DNA from: Gordonia araii NBRC 100433
GTDB taxonomy: Bacteria; Actinomycetota; Actinomycetes; Mycobacteriales; Mycobacteriaceae
Length of the DNA: 64,000 nt
Assembly (NCBI RefSeq): GCF_000241265.1
Contig: NZ_BAEE01000062.1
Location: forward strand, 1-64,000
Reading direction: 5' to 3'
Every line of letters starts with the position of its first letter. The first letter of the stretch is position 1. This document shows, one piece after another, positions 9,684 to 18,334 of the stretch. The notes under the pieces are model-generated. The model searched no databases. It had not been told where the DNA came from and saw only the letters and a list, made by a program, of their open reading frames with translations. The position numbers and the translations under genes were made by a program.

Positions 9684-11615
9684 GTGACGATCACTGAACC
9701 CACTCCGGCCGGCCCGCCGCACCCGGTGGCCGTGGATACCGACGCCGGCTATCAGCGCGGGCTGACGCAGCGAACGGTTCAAATGATCGCGCTGGGCGGT
9801 GCGATCGGTATCGGGCTGTTCTACGGTTCCGGTGCCGCCATCGAGAAGGCCGGTCCAGCGCTCATTCTGGCCTACCTGGTTGCGGGCCTCGGTGTGTTCG
9901 TCGTGATGCGCGCGCTGGGGGAGCTGTTGATGTACCGGCCCGTCGCCGGTGGCATCAGCGAATACGCGGACGAGTTCCTCGGCCGCTTCGCCGGTTTCAG
10001 CCAAGGGTGGACCTACTGGGCCGTCTGGGTGACCACCTGCATGGCGGAGATCACCGTCGCCGGCATCTACATCAACTACTGGTGGCCGTCGATCCCGGTC
10101 TGGGTGACCGCGCTCGTCGCCCTGGGAGCGCTGTTCACCGCCAACCTGATCTCGGTTGGCGTGTTCGGCCGCGCCGAGTTCTGGTTCGCCAGCATCAAGA
10201 TCGCGACGATCATCGGCATGATCGTCATCGGCGCCGCGGTGCTGCTGCCGATCGCGGGATTCGGCCCGGAGGTCGGCCCGTCGGTCACCAACCTGTGGAA
10301 CGACGGCGGCTTCTTCGCGACCGGCTACTGGAACGCGCTGCTGGCGCTGCAGATCGTCATGTTCGCCTACGTCGGCGTCGAGTTGGTCGGCGTCACGGCC
10401 GGTGAGGCCCAGAACCCCCGGGTCACCCTGCGCAAGGCGATCAACGCCGTGCCGTTCCGTATCGCGATCTTTTACGTCGGCGCCCTGTTCGTCATCCTGT
10501 GCGTGAAGGGCTGGCGCAACTACCGTGAGGGCGTCAGCCCGTTCGTCCAGGTCTTCGAAGACGTCGGGATCCCGGGCGCCGCCGGCATCATCAACTTCGT
10601 GCTGCTGACCGCCGCGCTGTCGTCGTGCAACGCCGGTATCTATTCGACGGGCCGCATGCTGCGCTCGCTTTCGATGCGCGGTGACGCGCCGCGCCAGCTT
10701 TCGGGCCTGTCGTCGCGGCACGTGCCGATCGCCGGGATCGTGCTGTCGGCCGCGGTCATGGTTGTCGGCGTGGTGATCAACTACTTCGATTCGCAGCGGG
10801 CGTTCATGTGGATCATCTCGGTGGCGACGGTGGGCATCCTCGTGGTGTGGTCGACGATCATCGCCAGCCACCTCGTCTACCGCAACCGGACCAAGAAGGG
10901 ACTGCTGCCGCCGTCGGAGTACCCGGTGCCGGGCGCCCCGTATACCTCGGTCGCCGCGCTGGCGCTCTTCGTCGGCGTGCTCTTGCTGCTCTTCTTCACC
11001 GAGTCCGGTCGTACCGCCCTTGTCGTCGGTGCCATCTGGTTCGCCCTCGTGATCATCGGGTACCTGATCTGGCGGGCCCTGATGCAAAGCCGTGCCGCGC
11101 AGGCCGGTGTCGGTGTCACCGCGCCGATCGCCGGTACCGGCGCGTCGGTGCCGGCGGCGGTCGGTGCTGGTGCCGCGGCGGTCGGTGCCGCTGTCGCCGG
11201 CGCTGCGACGACCGCGCGCGCGGCGGACGAGGCGACGGCGAATATCGTTCCGGCGGGCGTCTCGGCGAGCGACGTGACGACCGAGATCGAGAGGATTGCC
11301 GACCCCGAACCGGCGCCCGTTGTCCCACCCGCGCCCGCGCCGCAACCGGCACCGCGCCGCCTCTCACCCGAGGAAGCCGGCCCCGAGCCCAAGGACAACT
11401 TCCTCTGGGCCGTCCTCTCGTGTGCCTTGTTCTGGCCGATCGGCCTGTTCGCCGTGTTCAAGGCGGCCTCGGTCAAACCCCAGTGGCAAGACGGCGAGTA
11501 CGAACTCGCGCGGCGGTCGGCGTCGACGTCGCGCACCGCCGCGGTCATCGCAGCGGTGGTCGGTGTCGTCGTGATCTTGGCGGTGCTGGCCTGGCTGATC
11601 ATCAGTACCCGGTAG
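9684..11615 (+). CDS. APC-family amino acid permease with C-terminal CD225-like domain
   Basis: 643 aa, against about 450-480 for ordinary permeases. Residues 1 to about 460 form an AAT-type permease resembling CycA (D-Ala/D-Ser/Gly), with the GGAIGIGLFYGSG first helix and GISEYADEF loop. A linker of about 105 residues rich in Ala and Pro follows. Residues 570-643 then show a two-helix pattern: LWAVLSCALFWPIGLFAVF, a middle WQDGEYELARR segment, and a final hydrophobic helix. This resembles CD225/dispanin domains. Start GTG 9684 follows a purine-rich AAGGA. It splits nadD from rsfS. Substrate not determinable from sequence. Confidence 0.85.
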   Translation: MTITEPTPAGPPHPVAVDTDAGYQRGLTQRTVQMIALGGAIGIGLFYGSGAAIEKAGPALILAYLVAGLGVFVVMRALGELLMYRPVAGGISEYADEFLGRFAGFSQGWTYWAVWVTTCMAEITVAGIYINYWWPSIPVWVTALVALGALFTANLISVGVFGRAEFWFASIKIATIIGMIVIGAAVLLPIAGFGPEVGPSVTNLWNDGGFFATGYWNALLALQIVMFAYVGVELVGVTAGEAQNPRVTLRKAINAVPFRIAIFYVGALFVILCVKGWRNYREGVSPFVQVFEDVGIPGAAGIINFVLLTAALSSCNAGIYSTGRMLRSLSMRGDAPRQLSGLSSRHVPIAGIVLSAAVMVVGVVINYFDSQRAFMWIISVATVGILVVWSTIIASHLVYRNRTKKGLLPPSEYPVPGAPYTSVAALALFVGVLLLLFFTESGRTALVVGAIWFALVIIGYLIWRALMQSRAAQAGVGVTAPIAGTGASVPAAVGAGAAAVGAAVAGAATTARAADEATANIVPAGVSASDVTTEIERIADPEPAPVVPPAPAPQPAPRRLSPEEAGPEPKDNFLWAVLSCALFWPIGLFAVFKAASVKPQWQDGEYELARRSASTSRTAAVIAAVVGVVVILAVLAWLIISTR

Positions 11616-11651
11616 CTGTGGAGGTGTGTTCGGCGTGAGACGCTGTAACCC

Positions 11652-12035
11652 ATGACCGCAGCACCAGAATCGGTGGAAGTGGCGCGGATCGCCGCGGCTG
11701 CCGCCGCCGACAAACTAGCCACGGACGTCGTCGCCATCGACGTCTCCGCGCAACTCGTCATCACCGACGTCTTCGTCATCGCGTCCGCCGACAACGAGCG
11801 GCAGGTCAACTCGATCGTCGACGAGGTCGAGGACAAGATGCGCGAAGCGGGCCACAAGCCGGCGCGCCGCGAAGGTGCGCGCGAAGGCCGATGGGCGCTG
11901 CTGGACTACACCGATGTCGTGGTCCACATCCTCCATGCCGACGAGCGTGAGTTCTACGCGCTGGAGAAGCTGTGGAAGGACTGTCCCCAGATCGAACTCG
12001 ACCTCCCGGAGGCCCCCGAGGCGCAACCGCGGTGA
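11652..12035 (+). CDS. rsfS: Ribosomal silencing factor RsfS
   Basis: 127 aa, iojap/RsfS family. It binds ribosomal protein L14 on the 50S subunit and blocks subunit joining under starvation. The family core, with WALLDYTDVVVHIL and the acidic FVIASADN strand, is intact. ATG 11652. Its TGA overlaps the next ATG (ATGA at 12035), coupling it to gpgP as in mycobacteria. Confidence 0.95.
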   Translation: MTAAPESVEVARIAAAAAADKLATDVVAIDVSAQLVITDVFVIASADNERQVNSIVDEVEDKMREAGHKPARREGAREGRWALLDYTDVVVHILHADEREFYALEKLWKDCPQIELDLPEAPEAQPR

Positions 12036-12730
12036 TGGCCGGACCCGATACCCACGACACCAGTGTCGAGCGGCTCACCCCGGTCGTTCGTCGCCTCGTG
12101 CTGTGGCGCCACGGCGAGACCCACTACAACGCGGCTAGCCGGATGCAGGGCCAGCTCGATACCGACCTGTCCGAGCGCGGTCACCGGCAGGCGATCGCCG
12201 CGGCCTCGGCGCTGGCGCAGCGCGACCCGCTGCTGATCCGGTCGTCAGACCTGCGCCGCGCGGCCGAGACCGCCGATCAGCTGGGCAAGCTGACCGGTTT
12301 GGGCGTCGACCGCGATCCGCGCCTGCGGGAGACGCACCTGGGCCGGTGGCAAGGGTTAACCCACGCCGAGGTCGACGCGGTAGCACCGGGCGCCCGGCGG
12401 ATCTGGCGCGACGACGCGACCTGGTCGCCGCCGGAGGGCGAATCACGCGTCGATGTCGCCGAACGCATTAGACCCGTCGTCGACGATCTGCTGGTGGCGC
12501 TGCCCGAGTGGGGGTCGGGGCAGCGGCCCGAGTCGCCGGTGGTCCTCGTCGCCCACGGCGGCTCGATCGCCGCGCTCACCGCATCGCTGCTGCAGTTGCC
12601 GGTCGCCAACTGGCCGGTGTTGGGTGGTTTGGCCAACGCCGGGTGGGTGCAGTTGTCCGGCCATGAACTCGCCGAATCGGTCATCAAATGGCGGCTCGAC
12701 GTCTGGAACAGCGGGGTCGACGAGTCGTGA
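12035..12730 (+). CDS. gpgP: Histidine phosphatase, probable glucosyl-3-phosphoglycerate phosphatase
   Basis: 231 aa. Histidine phosphatase fold: RHGE at 25-28 with phosphorylated His26, and second catalytic His174 in VAHGG. By position (between rsfS and octT, as Rv2419c) it is the phosphatase making glucosylglycerate from glucosyl-3-phosphoglycerate in methylglucose lipopolysaccharide synthesis. The family alone only supports a phosphatase of the phosphoglycerate-mutase type; the specific substrate rests on synteny. Confidence 0.88.
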   Translation: MAGPDTHDTSVERLTPVVRRLVLWRHGETHYNAASRMQGQLDTDLSERGHRQAIAAASALAQRDPLLIRSSDLRRAAETADQLGKLTGLGVDRDPRLRETHLGRWQGLTHAEVDAVAPGARRIWRDDATWSPPEGESRVDVAERIRPVVDDLLVALPEWGSGQRPESPVVLVAHGGSIAALTASLLQLPVANWPVLGGLANAGWVQLSGHELAESVIKWRLDVWNSGVDES

Positions 12731-13443
12731 GCATTGTCGTCCTGTCGGATTCACTGGCCTACTACGGGCCCAAGGGCGGGCTCGCCGCCGACGACGAGCG
12801 GATCTGGCCGAACCTGGTGGGGCAGCGGCTCGGCGCTCCCGTGGAATTGTTCGGTCGTATCGGCTGGACGAGTCGCGACATCTGGTGGGCCGTCACCCAG
12901 GATCCGCGGATCTGGGCCGCGCTGCCGAAGGCCGAGGTGGTCGTGCTCGCCTACGGCGGAATGGACAGCCTGCCTTCGCCCCTGCCGACGGCGTTGCGCG
13001 AACAGATCCGCTATTTGCGGCCGGCCCGGCTGCGCCAGGCCGTCCGCGACGGCTATGCCTGGGTGCAGCCGCGGGCGTCGCGGACGGGGTGGCCGATGGC
13101 ACTGCCGCCGCGCGTCACGATCGAGTACCTGGAGAAGGTGCGCGGATCGCTGGCTCACCTGCGTCCCGACCTTCCGATCGTCGTATGCCTGCCGCCCACA
13201 CACGCCAGTCCCTACTACGGGAACGTGCACGCCGGGCGAGTGCCGACGACGGCCGCGATGCGCGCCTGGGCCGCTGAACACGGTTTGGCGACGGTGGATT
13301 TCTATCCGACGACGCGCGACGAGTTCGCCGACCATCCCGACGACATGAACCCCGACGGCATCCACTGGGGCTTTCGGTGTCACAGCGACATCGCCGGTCT
13401 CGTCGCCCCGGTCGTCGGCGCGGCGCTTGAGCGGACCGGCTAA
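12727..13443 (+). CDS. octT: SGNH-family diglucosylglycerate octanoyltransferase
   Basis: 238 aa. SGNH hydrolase fold: nucleophile Ser9 in LSDS and the C-terminal DGIH (Asp210, His213). GTG 12727 overlaps the gpgP stop (GTGA). The Rv2418c-type enzyme acylates diglucosylglycerate with octanoate early in methylglucose lipopolysaccharide synthesis, consistent with gpgP next to it. The assignment to octanoyl transfer is by synteny and family. This pathway is restricted to Mycobacteriales and relatives and therefore helps place the organism. Confidence 0.85.
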   Translation: MSIVVLSDSLAYYGPKGGLAADDERIWPNLVGQRLGAPVELFGRIGWTSRDIWWAVTQDPRIWAALPKAEVVVLAYGGMDSLPSPLPTALREQIRYLRPARLRQAVRDGYAWVQPRASRTGWPMALPPRVTIEYLEKVRGSLAHLRPDLPIVVCLPPTHASPYYGNVHAGRVPTTAAMRAWAAEHGLATVDFYPTTRDEFADHPDDMNPDGIHWGFRCHSDIAGLVAPVVGAALERTG

Positions 13444-13452
13444 CGTAGAGCC

Positions 13453-14298
13453 GTGCCCGTCGTCGTCGTCACCGATTCGTCGTGTTGTCTGCCGCCCGAG
13501 ATCGCCAAGCGCTACAAGATCCGCCAGGTCCCGCTGCACGTCGTCTTCGAGGGCGAGGACTACCGCGAGAACATCGACGAAGTGCCCGACAGCCTCATCA
13601 GCACGCCGGGCGTCACCACCTCCGGGGCCACTCCGGCCGACCTGGAGAAGGCGTTCGCCAAGGCGCTGAAGGACTCCAAGGGCGACGGCGTCGTCGCCGT
13701 GCACATGTCCCGCAAACTGTCGAGCACCTGGAGCGCGGCGCGCGTGGTCGCCGACAAGTACGACGGTGCCGTCCGCGTCGTCGACTCGCGCTCGGTCGGG
13801 CTCGCCGTCGGCTTCACGGCGCTCGTGGCGGCGCAGGCCGCGGCGAGGGGATCCGATCGCGACCGGGTCTACGAGGCCGCGGTGCGCGAGGCGGCGACGA
13901 TCGAATCGATGATCTGCGTCTCCGATCTGGATCACCTCCGTGCCAGCGGACGGATCAGCGCTGCCGGGCGGATGCTGGGCTCGGCGCTGTCGATCAAGCC
14001 GGTGCTGCACACGGTCGACGGCTCGCTTGCCCTGCGCGAGCGTCACCGGACGTTCTCCAAGGCGGTCGCGAAGATGGTCGACGCGGCATGCGAGATCGCC
14101 GGTGCGCGACCGGTGTCGGTCGGCGTCCAGCACTGCGGCGCGCCGGACATCGCCGAGCAGGTGATGGAGGAGTTGCGCGGCCGCATCCCGGACGTGGTCA
14201 ACGCGGTGACCGCCCCGCTGGGCCCGGTGCTGAGCGTCCACGTCGGGCAGGGCGCGGTCGGCGTGACGATCGGCTCGACGCTCACCCCGTTGGACTGA
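13453..14298 (+). CDS. DegV family fatty-acid-binding protein (FakB-like)
   Basis: 281 aa, typical DegV length. VVTDSSCCLP at the N terminus, TTSGATPADLEKAF and SRKLSSTWSAAR are the DegV loops that bind a fatty acid carboxylate. In Firmicutes such proteins (FakB) present fatty acids to the DAK2 kinase FakA; a DAK2 protein is encoded at 107. GTG 13453 is 9 bp downstream of octT. Last gene of the nadD-to-degV run, as Rv2417c. Confidence 0.92.
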   Translation: MPVVVVTDSSCCLPPEIAKRYKIRQVPLHVVFEGEDYRENIDEVPDSLISTPGVTTSGATPADLEKAFAKALKDSKGDGVVAVHMSRKLSSTWSAARVVADKYDGAVRVVDSRSVGLAVGFTALVAAQAAARGSDRDRVYEAAVREAATIESMICVSDLDHLRASGRISAAGRMLGSALSIKPVLHTVDGSLALRERHRTFSKAVAKMVDAACEIAGARPVSVGVQHCGAPDIAEQVMEELRGRIPDVVNAVTAPLGPVLSVHVGQGAVGVTIGSTLTPLD

Positions 14299-14328
14299 GC
14301 GCCGAGCCGCCGAGCGTGTCCGCCCCGG

Positions 14329-14781
14329 TCAGCGGCCGGTGGCCTTGCGGACCAATGCCCGCAGTTTCGTCTCGACCTCGTCGGTGATCTCCAGTACGGC
14401 GAACGAGGTGGCCCAGAAGGGACCGTCGTCGAGTGTCGCGGTCTCGTCGAAACCGATGTTCGCGTAGCGCGTCTCGAACTTCGACGCCGGCTGCACGAAG
14501 GTGACGACCTTCCCGTCGCGCGCGTAGGACGGGAATCCGTACCACGTCTTGGGGTCGAGGTCGGGGGCCTCCTCGGTCACGATCCGGTGGTAGCGCTCGG
14601 CGATGGCCTTGTCCGAACCGGACAGCGCGGCGATCGCGTCGTCGCAGGCCTTGGCCTCGCGCGCCTTCTTGGCCGAGCCCTTTCCGGCCTTCTTCTCCGC
14701 CTTCAGTTCGGCCGCACGCTCTTTCATCGCCTCGCGTTCGGCCTCGCTGAACTTGCCGTCGGAGCTGTCGTTGCGGGCCAT
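14329..14781 (-). CDS. DUF1801-like protein
   Basis: 150 aa. The first 50 residues are highly charged with Lys/Ala/Glu-rich helix. The remainder matches the DUF1801/YdhG type, with WYGFPSYARDGKVVTFVQPA. Members are small cytoplasmic proteins; some are called iron chaperones, but I see no ligand set supporting that here. It starts on an ATGA overlap with the VOC gene upstream (both leftward) and converges on the DegV gene. Confidence 0.75.
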   Translation of the reverse strand: MARNDSSDGKFSEAEREAMKERAAELKAEKKAGKGSAKKAREAKACDDAIAALSGSDKAIAERYHRIVTEEAPDLDPKTWYGFPSYARDGKVVTFVQPASKFETRYANIGFDETATLDDGPFWATSFAVLEITDEVETKLRALVRKATGR

Positions 14782-15203
14782 CAGACGGCCGCCTTCGGTG
14801 CGGCCTGGATGCGGATCATATTCCCGGCCGGGTCGCGGAACGCGGCGTCGCGCGCACCCCAGTCCTGGTCGATGGGTTCCTGGATGATGTCGGCGCCGGC
14901 CGCCTCGATGGCGGCGAAGGTCGCGTCCAGGTCATCGGTGGCGAGGTTGACGCCGAAGTAGCTGCCCTTCGCGATCAGGCGTTGCAGAACGTCGCGCTCC
15001 TCGTCGGTGATGTCGGTGCCGACGCCGGGCGGGTGCAGCACGATCGCGGTGTCCGGCTGGTTGGGTGGGCCGACCGTGATCCAGCGCATCTGGCCTTCGC
15101 CGACGTCGAGCCGAACGTCGAATCCGAGGACATCGCGATAGAACTTGAGCGATTCTTCCGCGTCGAGGTGGGGTAGGAAACTGTTTGCGATGGTGATTGC
15201 CAT
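14781..15203 (-). CDS. VOC family (glyoxalase/dioxygenase fold) protein
   Basis: 140 aa with two beta-alpha-beta-beta-beta modules: LPHLDAEESLKFYRDVLGFD near the N terminus and the closing FRDPAGNMIRI. The start at 15203 is chosen because upstream codons form a proline/alanine-rich shadow of the AraC gene. It overlaps the DUF1801 stop-start and lies 10 bp after the AraC gene, so the three probably form one leftward operon. Function unassigned; such VOC-AraC pairs are frequent. Confidence 0.85.
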   Translation of the reverse strand: MAITIANSFLPHLDAEESLKFYRDVLGFDVRLDVGEGQMRWITVGPPNQPDTAIVLHPPGVGTDITDEERDVLQRLIAKGSYFGVNLATDDLDATFAAIEAAGADIIQEPIDQDWGARDAAFRDPAGNMIRIQAAPKAAV

Positions 15204-15213
15204 GGGTCTCACG

Positions 15214-15675
15214 CTAGGCGCGTGCCGACGCCGCCGCTTCTCGATTCCTGATCGGTTTGGTGATCTGTTTGGCGATGCAGGGCAACAGGCCGGGCAGGGG
15301 GATCGCGGTGAGTTCGGCGAGTTCCTCCGGGCGATCCCAATGGTCGCGATAGACGCTGGGCGGCACACCGGTGAGTTCGCGGAACCGGGTGCTGAAGGTG
15401 CCGAGGGAGGCGCAGCCGACGGCGAAGCAGACATCGGTGACCGACAGATCGCCGCGACGCAGAAGCGTCATGGCGCGTTCGATCCGTCTGGTCATCAGGT
15501 AGGAGTAGGGCGACTCGCCGTACGCCAGCTTGAACTGCCTGCTCAGATGCCCGGCCGAAAGGTGGACGTCGCGGGCCAGTGACTCGACGTCCAGCGGCTG
15601 CGCGTATTCGCGGTCCATCCGATCGCGCACCTTGCGGAGGATGACGAGCGTGGAGAGATCGGGTTGGTCGGCCAC
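15214..15675 (-). CDS. AraC-family transcriptional regulator (DNA-binding domain only)
   Basis: 153 aa, essentially only the AraC two-helix-turn-helix domain (residues about 15-115) with LARDVHLSAGHLSRQF and VCFAVGCASLGTFSTRF. There is no sensor domain. It sits first in the operon with the VOC and DUF1801 genes and is divergent from the unknown gene at 15762, so it may control either side. The C-terminal tail of about 40 residues is not part of the domain. Confidence 0.88.
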   Translation of the reverse strand: MADQPDLSTLVILRKVRDRMDREYAQPLDVESLARDVHLSAGHLSRQFKLAYGESPYSYLMTRRIERAMTLLRRGDLSVTDVCFAVGCASLGTFSTRFRELTGVPPSVYRDHWDRPEELAELTAIPLPGLLPCIAKQITKPIRNREAAASARA

Positions 15676-15761
15676 GTGATCAAGTCCACCACATGTTCGT
15701 CACGTTGCGACACTTCGCTGTTTCGCAATTCTCCGACTGCGGTGTCAGTTACGGTCGGTCG

Positions 15762-16517
15762 ATGAGCAACGGGGGAGTACATAACGACGGGCTTGCGACG
15801 GCGGAGCGCAACGGCGCCCTGACGCGATTCTCGGCCGCGATTTCACGAGCGTTGGCACCGCGGGCCGAGCGGGCGATCGAGCTGCCCGACCCGCAAATCG
15901 ACCTGCGACTCACGTCGGTCGAGCCGGGAGCGACGACCGGACTGGCCGCGCACTTCGTGTTCCCGACGGCGCCGAACGGGCGGCCGTACTCGATCCGCGA
16001 GATCGGTGTCGAGTTCCCCGACGGGTTCGACGTCGATTTCACCGCAGTGCCCACCTGCCGGCCCTCGCGCGCCCGAATGTTCTTCAGTCGCGCCGCCTAT
16101 CGCGCGCCGAGCCTGGTCGGGTCGGGCACGGCGCGCGTGGATTTCGGTGTTCCCGGGCTGGAGGAGATCGGCAGCCCGTTGCACGAGATCGTTCTCGGCG
16201 ACGGCTGCTTTTTCTCTTATGAGCACAACCGCGTCGGTATAGGCGGGCGGACGGTCACAGTCTTCCCGCTGGTGTTTCGGACGCCTCTGGACTCGTCGGG
16301 CTTCCTGTGGGAGATCGGTGAGGCACCGAGCTTCCGTCGCCCGGATGGCTTGGACGCGCTGATCAGCGCGTCGGTGGAGTTCGACGACAAGGGGGTGTTC
16401 CGGCTTCCGCCGACCCCGCCTTCGTCGGGCGTCTGGGAGTTCACCTTCCGGTTTCGCTACTACAACGAGTCACGATCACGCGTCGTGGTCGCCGTTCCCG
16501 CCGAGGGCCTACGGTGA
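15762..16517 (+). CDS. Protein of unknown function, coupled to a lipase
   Basis: 251 aa; I do not recognise the family. It lacks a signal peptide and membrane helices. Sequence is mostly alternating beta-strand-like segments (IDLRLTSVEPG, VDFTAVPTCRPSR, WEFTFRFRYY), suggesting an all-beta fold. ATG 15762 is preferred over an in-frame ATG at 15693, which lies inside the divergent promoter region. Its stop overlaps the lipase start (GTGA), so the two proteins are probably made together; it might be a surface, carrier or chaperone partner, which is inference. Confidence 0.75.
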   Translation: MSNGGVHNDGLATAERNGALTRFSAAISRALAPRAERAIELPDPQIDLRLTSVEPGATTGLAAHFVFPTAPNGRPYSIREIGVEFPDGFDVDFTAVPTCRPSRARMFFSRAAYRAPSLVGSGTARVDFGVPGLEEIGSPLHEIVLGDGCFFSYEHNRVGIGGRTVTVFPLVFRTPLDSSGFLWEIGEAPSFRRPDGLDALISASVEFDDKGVFRLPPTPPSSGVWEFTFRFRYYNESRSRVVVAVPAEGLR

Positions 16518-17302
16518 GCGTCGCGCGGACGGCCCGGGTGGCGCTGCACGCGGGATCGGGAGTCGTGGCGACCGCGGCCAGCGCCCTTCGCGGTCGGCGA
16601 GGGTGGCCGGCCGGCGTGAACGATTGGACCGGGTCGGCAGGTTCGGGAATCCCGGTCGTCCTGGTGCCCGGATCCTTCGTCCCCGGCGAGTTCTACTGGC
16701 ACCGCCTGGCGCCGGCGTTGATCGCCGACGGGTACCGCGTCTTCGCGTGCAACCTGCCGGGCCTCGGCACGCGCGAGCCGACCGTTCTGGTCGCGGCCCT
16801 CGATCGATTCGTCTCCGAGGTGCGCCGTGTGACCGGCGCGGACAGCGTGGTGCTGGTCGGACAGTCCTTCGGCGGCGTGATCATCCGCGATCTCCTGCGA
16901 TCGGCCTCCGCCGAGGTCGCGAGCGCCGTGCTCGTGAGCTCCCAGAACCATGGCTTTCGACGGCCGTGGGCCGCGCTGTTCTCCGCGCCCGTCGTGCGCC
17001 GCGTCGTCTCGGTGGTCTGCCCGATGGCGCTGCGTTTGATTCCCGGATCGGCCTATCTGGCTTCCCTCGACGCGTCGTCGGCCAGCTCCGTGCCCGTCAC
17101 GACCATCACCAGTTCGCGCGACGCCTTCGCCTCGGCCGCTTCGGTCGCCGTCGCGACGGCGACGAACATCGTTCTCCAGGACGTCGACCCGGGAATCCGC
17201 AGCGGTCACATGCTGATCGGCTACGACGAGACCGCCGTGAAACTGGTGGTGGCCGCCGTCGGACAACGCACTCGCGACGACGATATCCACAATTCCGCCT
17301 GA
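16514..17302 (+). CDS. Alpha/beta hydrolase, lipase-like
   Basis: 262 aa. Oxyanion region VPGSF (about 51-55), nucleophile elbow GQSFGG (116-121, Ser118) and a C-terminal His232 in SGHMLIGYD give a complete triad candidate with an Asp from the DVDPG loop. The pattern is close to class 2 lipases/esterases. A weakly hydrophobic N terminus could be an uncleaved anchor, but no clear signal peptidase site is seen. GTGA overlap with the upstream unknown gene. Confidence 0.85.
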   Translation: MSVARTARVALHAGSGVVATAASALRGRRGWPAGVNDWTGSAGSGIPVVLVPGSFVPGEFYWHRLAPALIADGYRVFACNLPGLGTREPTVLVAALDRFVSEVRRVTGADSVVLVGQSFGGVIIRDLLRSASAEVASAVLVSSQNHGFRRPWAALFSAPVVRRVVSVVCPMALRLIPGSAYLASLDASSASSVPVTTITSSRDAFASAASVAVATATNIVLQDVDPGIRSGHMLIGYDETAVKLVVAAVGQRTRDDDIHNSA

Positions 17303-17371
17303 TCCACAGGCAGGTTCCGCAGGCGGCTTCTCCACCGTGGAACCGGTCGTCGTGGGCCGTACCGTCGGACC

Positions 17372-18334
17372 ATGGGGAGAGGGCGGGCCGCCGAACCGGC
17401 AATCGTGCGGCAGCGACTGGCACGGCTGGCGGCACGGCCGGAGCCCGAAGAGGCGGCGCCGGATGAGCCGTCGACCGCTGGCGGTGAACAATCCGCGCAA
17501 CCGTCTACGGGGGAGCAGTGGGGAATCGCGGCGACGCCGCAGTGGTTGTCGTCGCGCGAATGGTCCGAGTACGACGTCCCCGACGCCGACGACTTCGCAC
17601 TGACCGACCTCAACGACGAGTCGTACGGCGACGATCGCGGGCACCGGATCCGTCCGCTGCCGCCCGCGGCGGTGGCGCTGATCGGCGTCGGCGTGATGGC
17701 GACGCTGGTCGCCGCGTTCTTCGCGCTGCGCACACCGGACTCGGTCGTGCCAGTGGTCGACTTCCCGGCGTCCGCGGGGCCGACCACCTCGACCGCCGAC
17801 GAGCCACGCGCTTCGTCGGGACCGGACGAGCGATCCCAGGAACAGGTGATCGTCGTGAGCGTCGTGGGTCTCGTCCGCAAGCCGGGATTGCGGAGCCTGC
17901 CGCCGCGGTCGAGGGTGGCCGACGCCGTGCGGGCGGCCGGCGGCGGCAAGCCGGGAGCCGATCTCCTCTCGCTCAATCTCGCCCGACCACTGCGCGATGG
18001 CGACCAAGTCGTCGTCGGACTCGCCGATATGCCGGAGCGGCCCGGGTTGCGCAGCGCCGTGATCGGCGTAGACGGGAGTCCGGCCGGACCGCCAGCCGCG
18101 CCCGCGCCGGGCAACGACGCGGCGCCCGCGGCCGGCAAGGTCGATCTGAACACCGCGACCCTCGAACAGCTCGATGCCCTCCCGGGCGTCGGGCCGGTCA
18201 CCGCGAAGGCCATCGTCGACTGGCGAGCCGCGCACGGGAGGTTCACCTCGGTCGACCAACTCGCCGAGGTCGACGGCATCGGGCCGGCACGATTGCAGCG
18301 ATTGCGCGACCTGGTCACCGTCGGCCATGGGTGA
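17372..18334 (+). CDS. comEA: ComEA-type DNA-binding protein
   Basis: 320 aa. A long cytoplasmic, acidic N-terminal region (1-95) precedes one membrane helix (about 98-119). Outside follow an SLBB domain (about 158-215) and a C-terminal pair of helix-hairpin-helix motifs (about 257-317, LPGVGPVTAKAI and VDGIGPARLQRL). ComEA binds DNA at the cell surface for uptake. It overlaps comEC by 8 bp. Natural transformation itself cannot be inferred, as pilus genes are not in view. Confidence 0.93.
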   Translation: MGRGRAAEPAIVRQRLARLAARPEPEEAAPDEPSTAGGEQSAQPSTGEQWGIAATPQWLSSREWSEYDVPDADDFALTDLNDESYGDDRGHRIRPLPPAAVALIGVGVMATLVAAFFALRTPDSVVPVVDFPASAGPTTSTADEPRASSGPDERSQEQVIVVSVVGLVRKPGLRSLPPRSRVADAVRAAGGGKPGADLLSLNLARPLRDGDQVVVGLADMPERPGLRSAVIGVDGSPAGPPAAPAPGNDAAPAAGKVDLNTATLEQLDALPGVGPVTAKAIVDWRAAHGRFTSVDQLAEVDGIGPARLQRLRDLVTVGHG

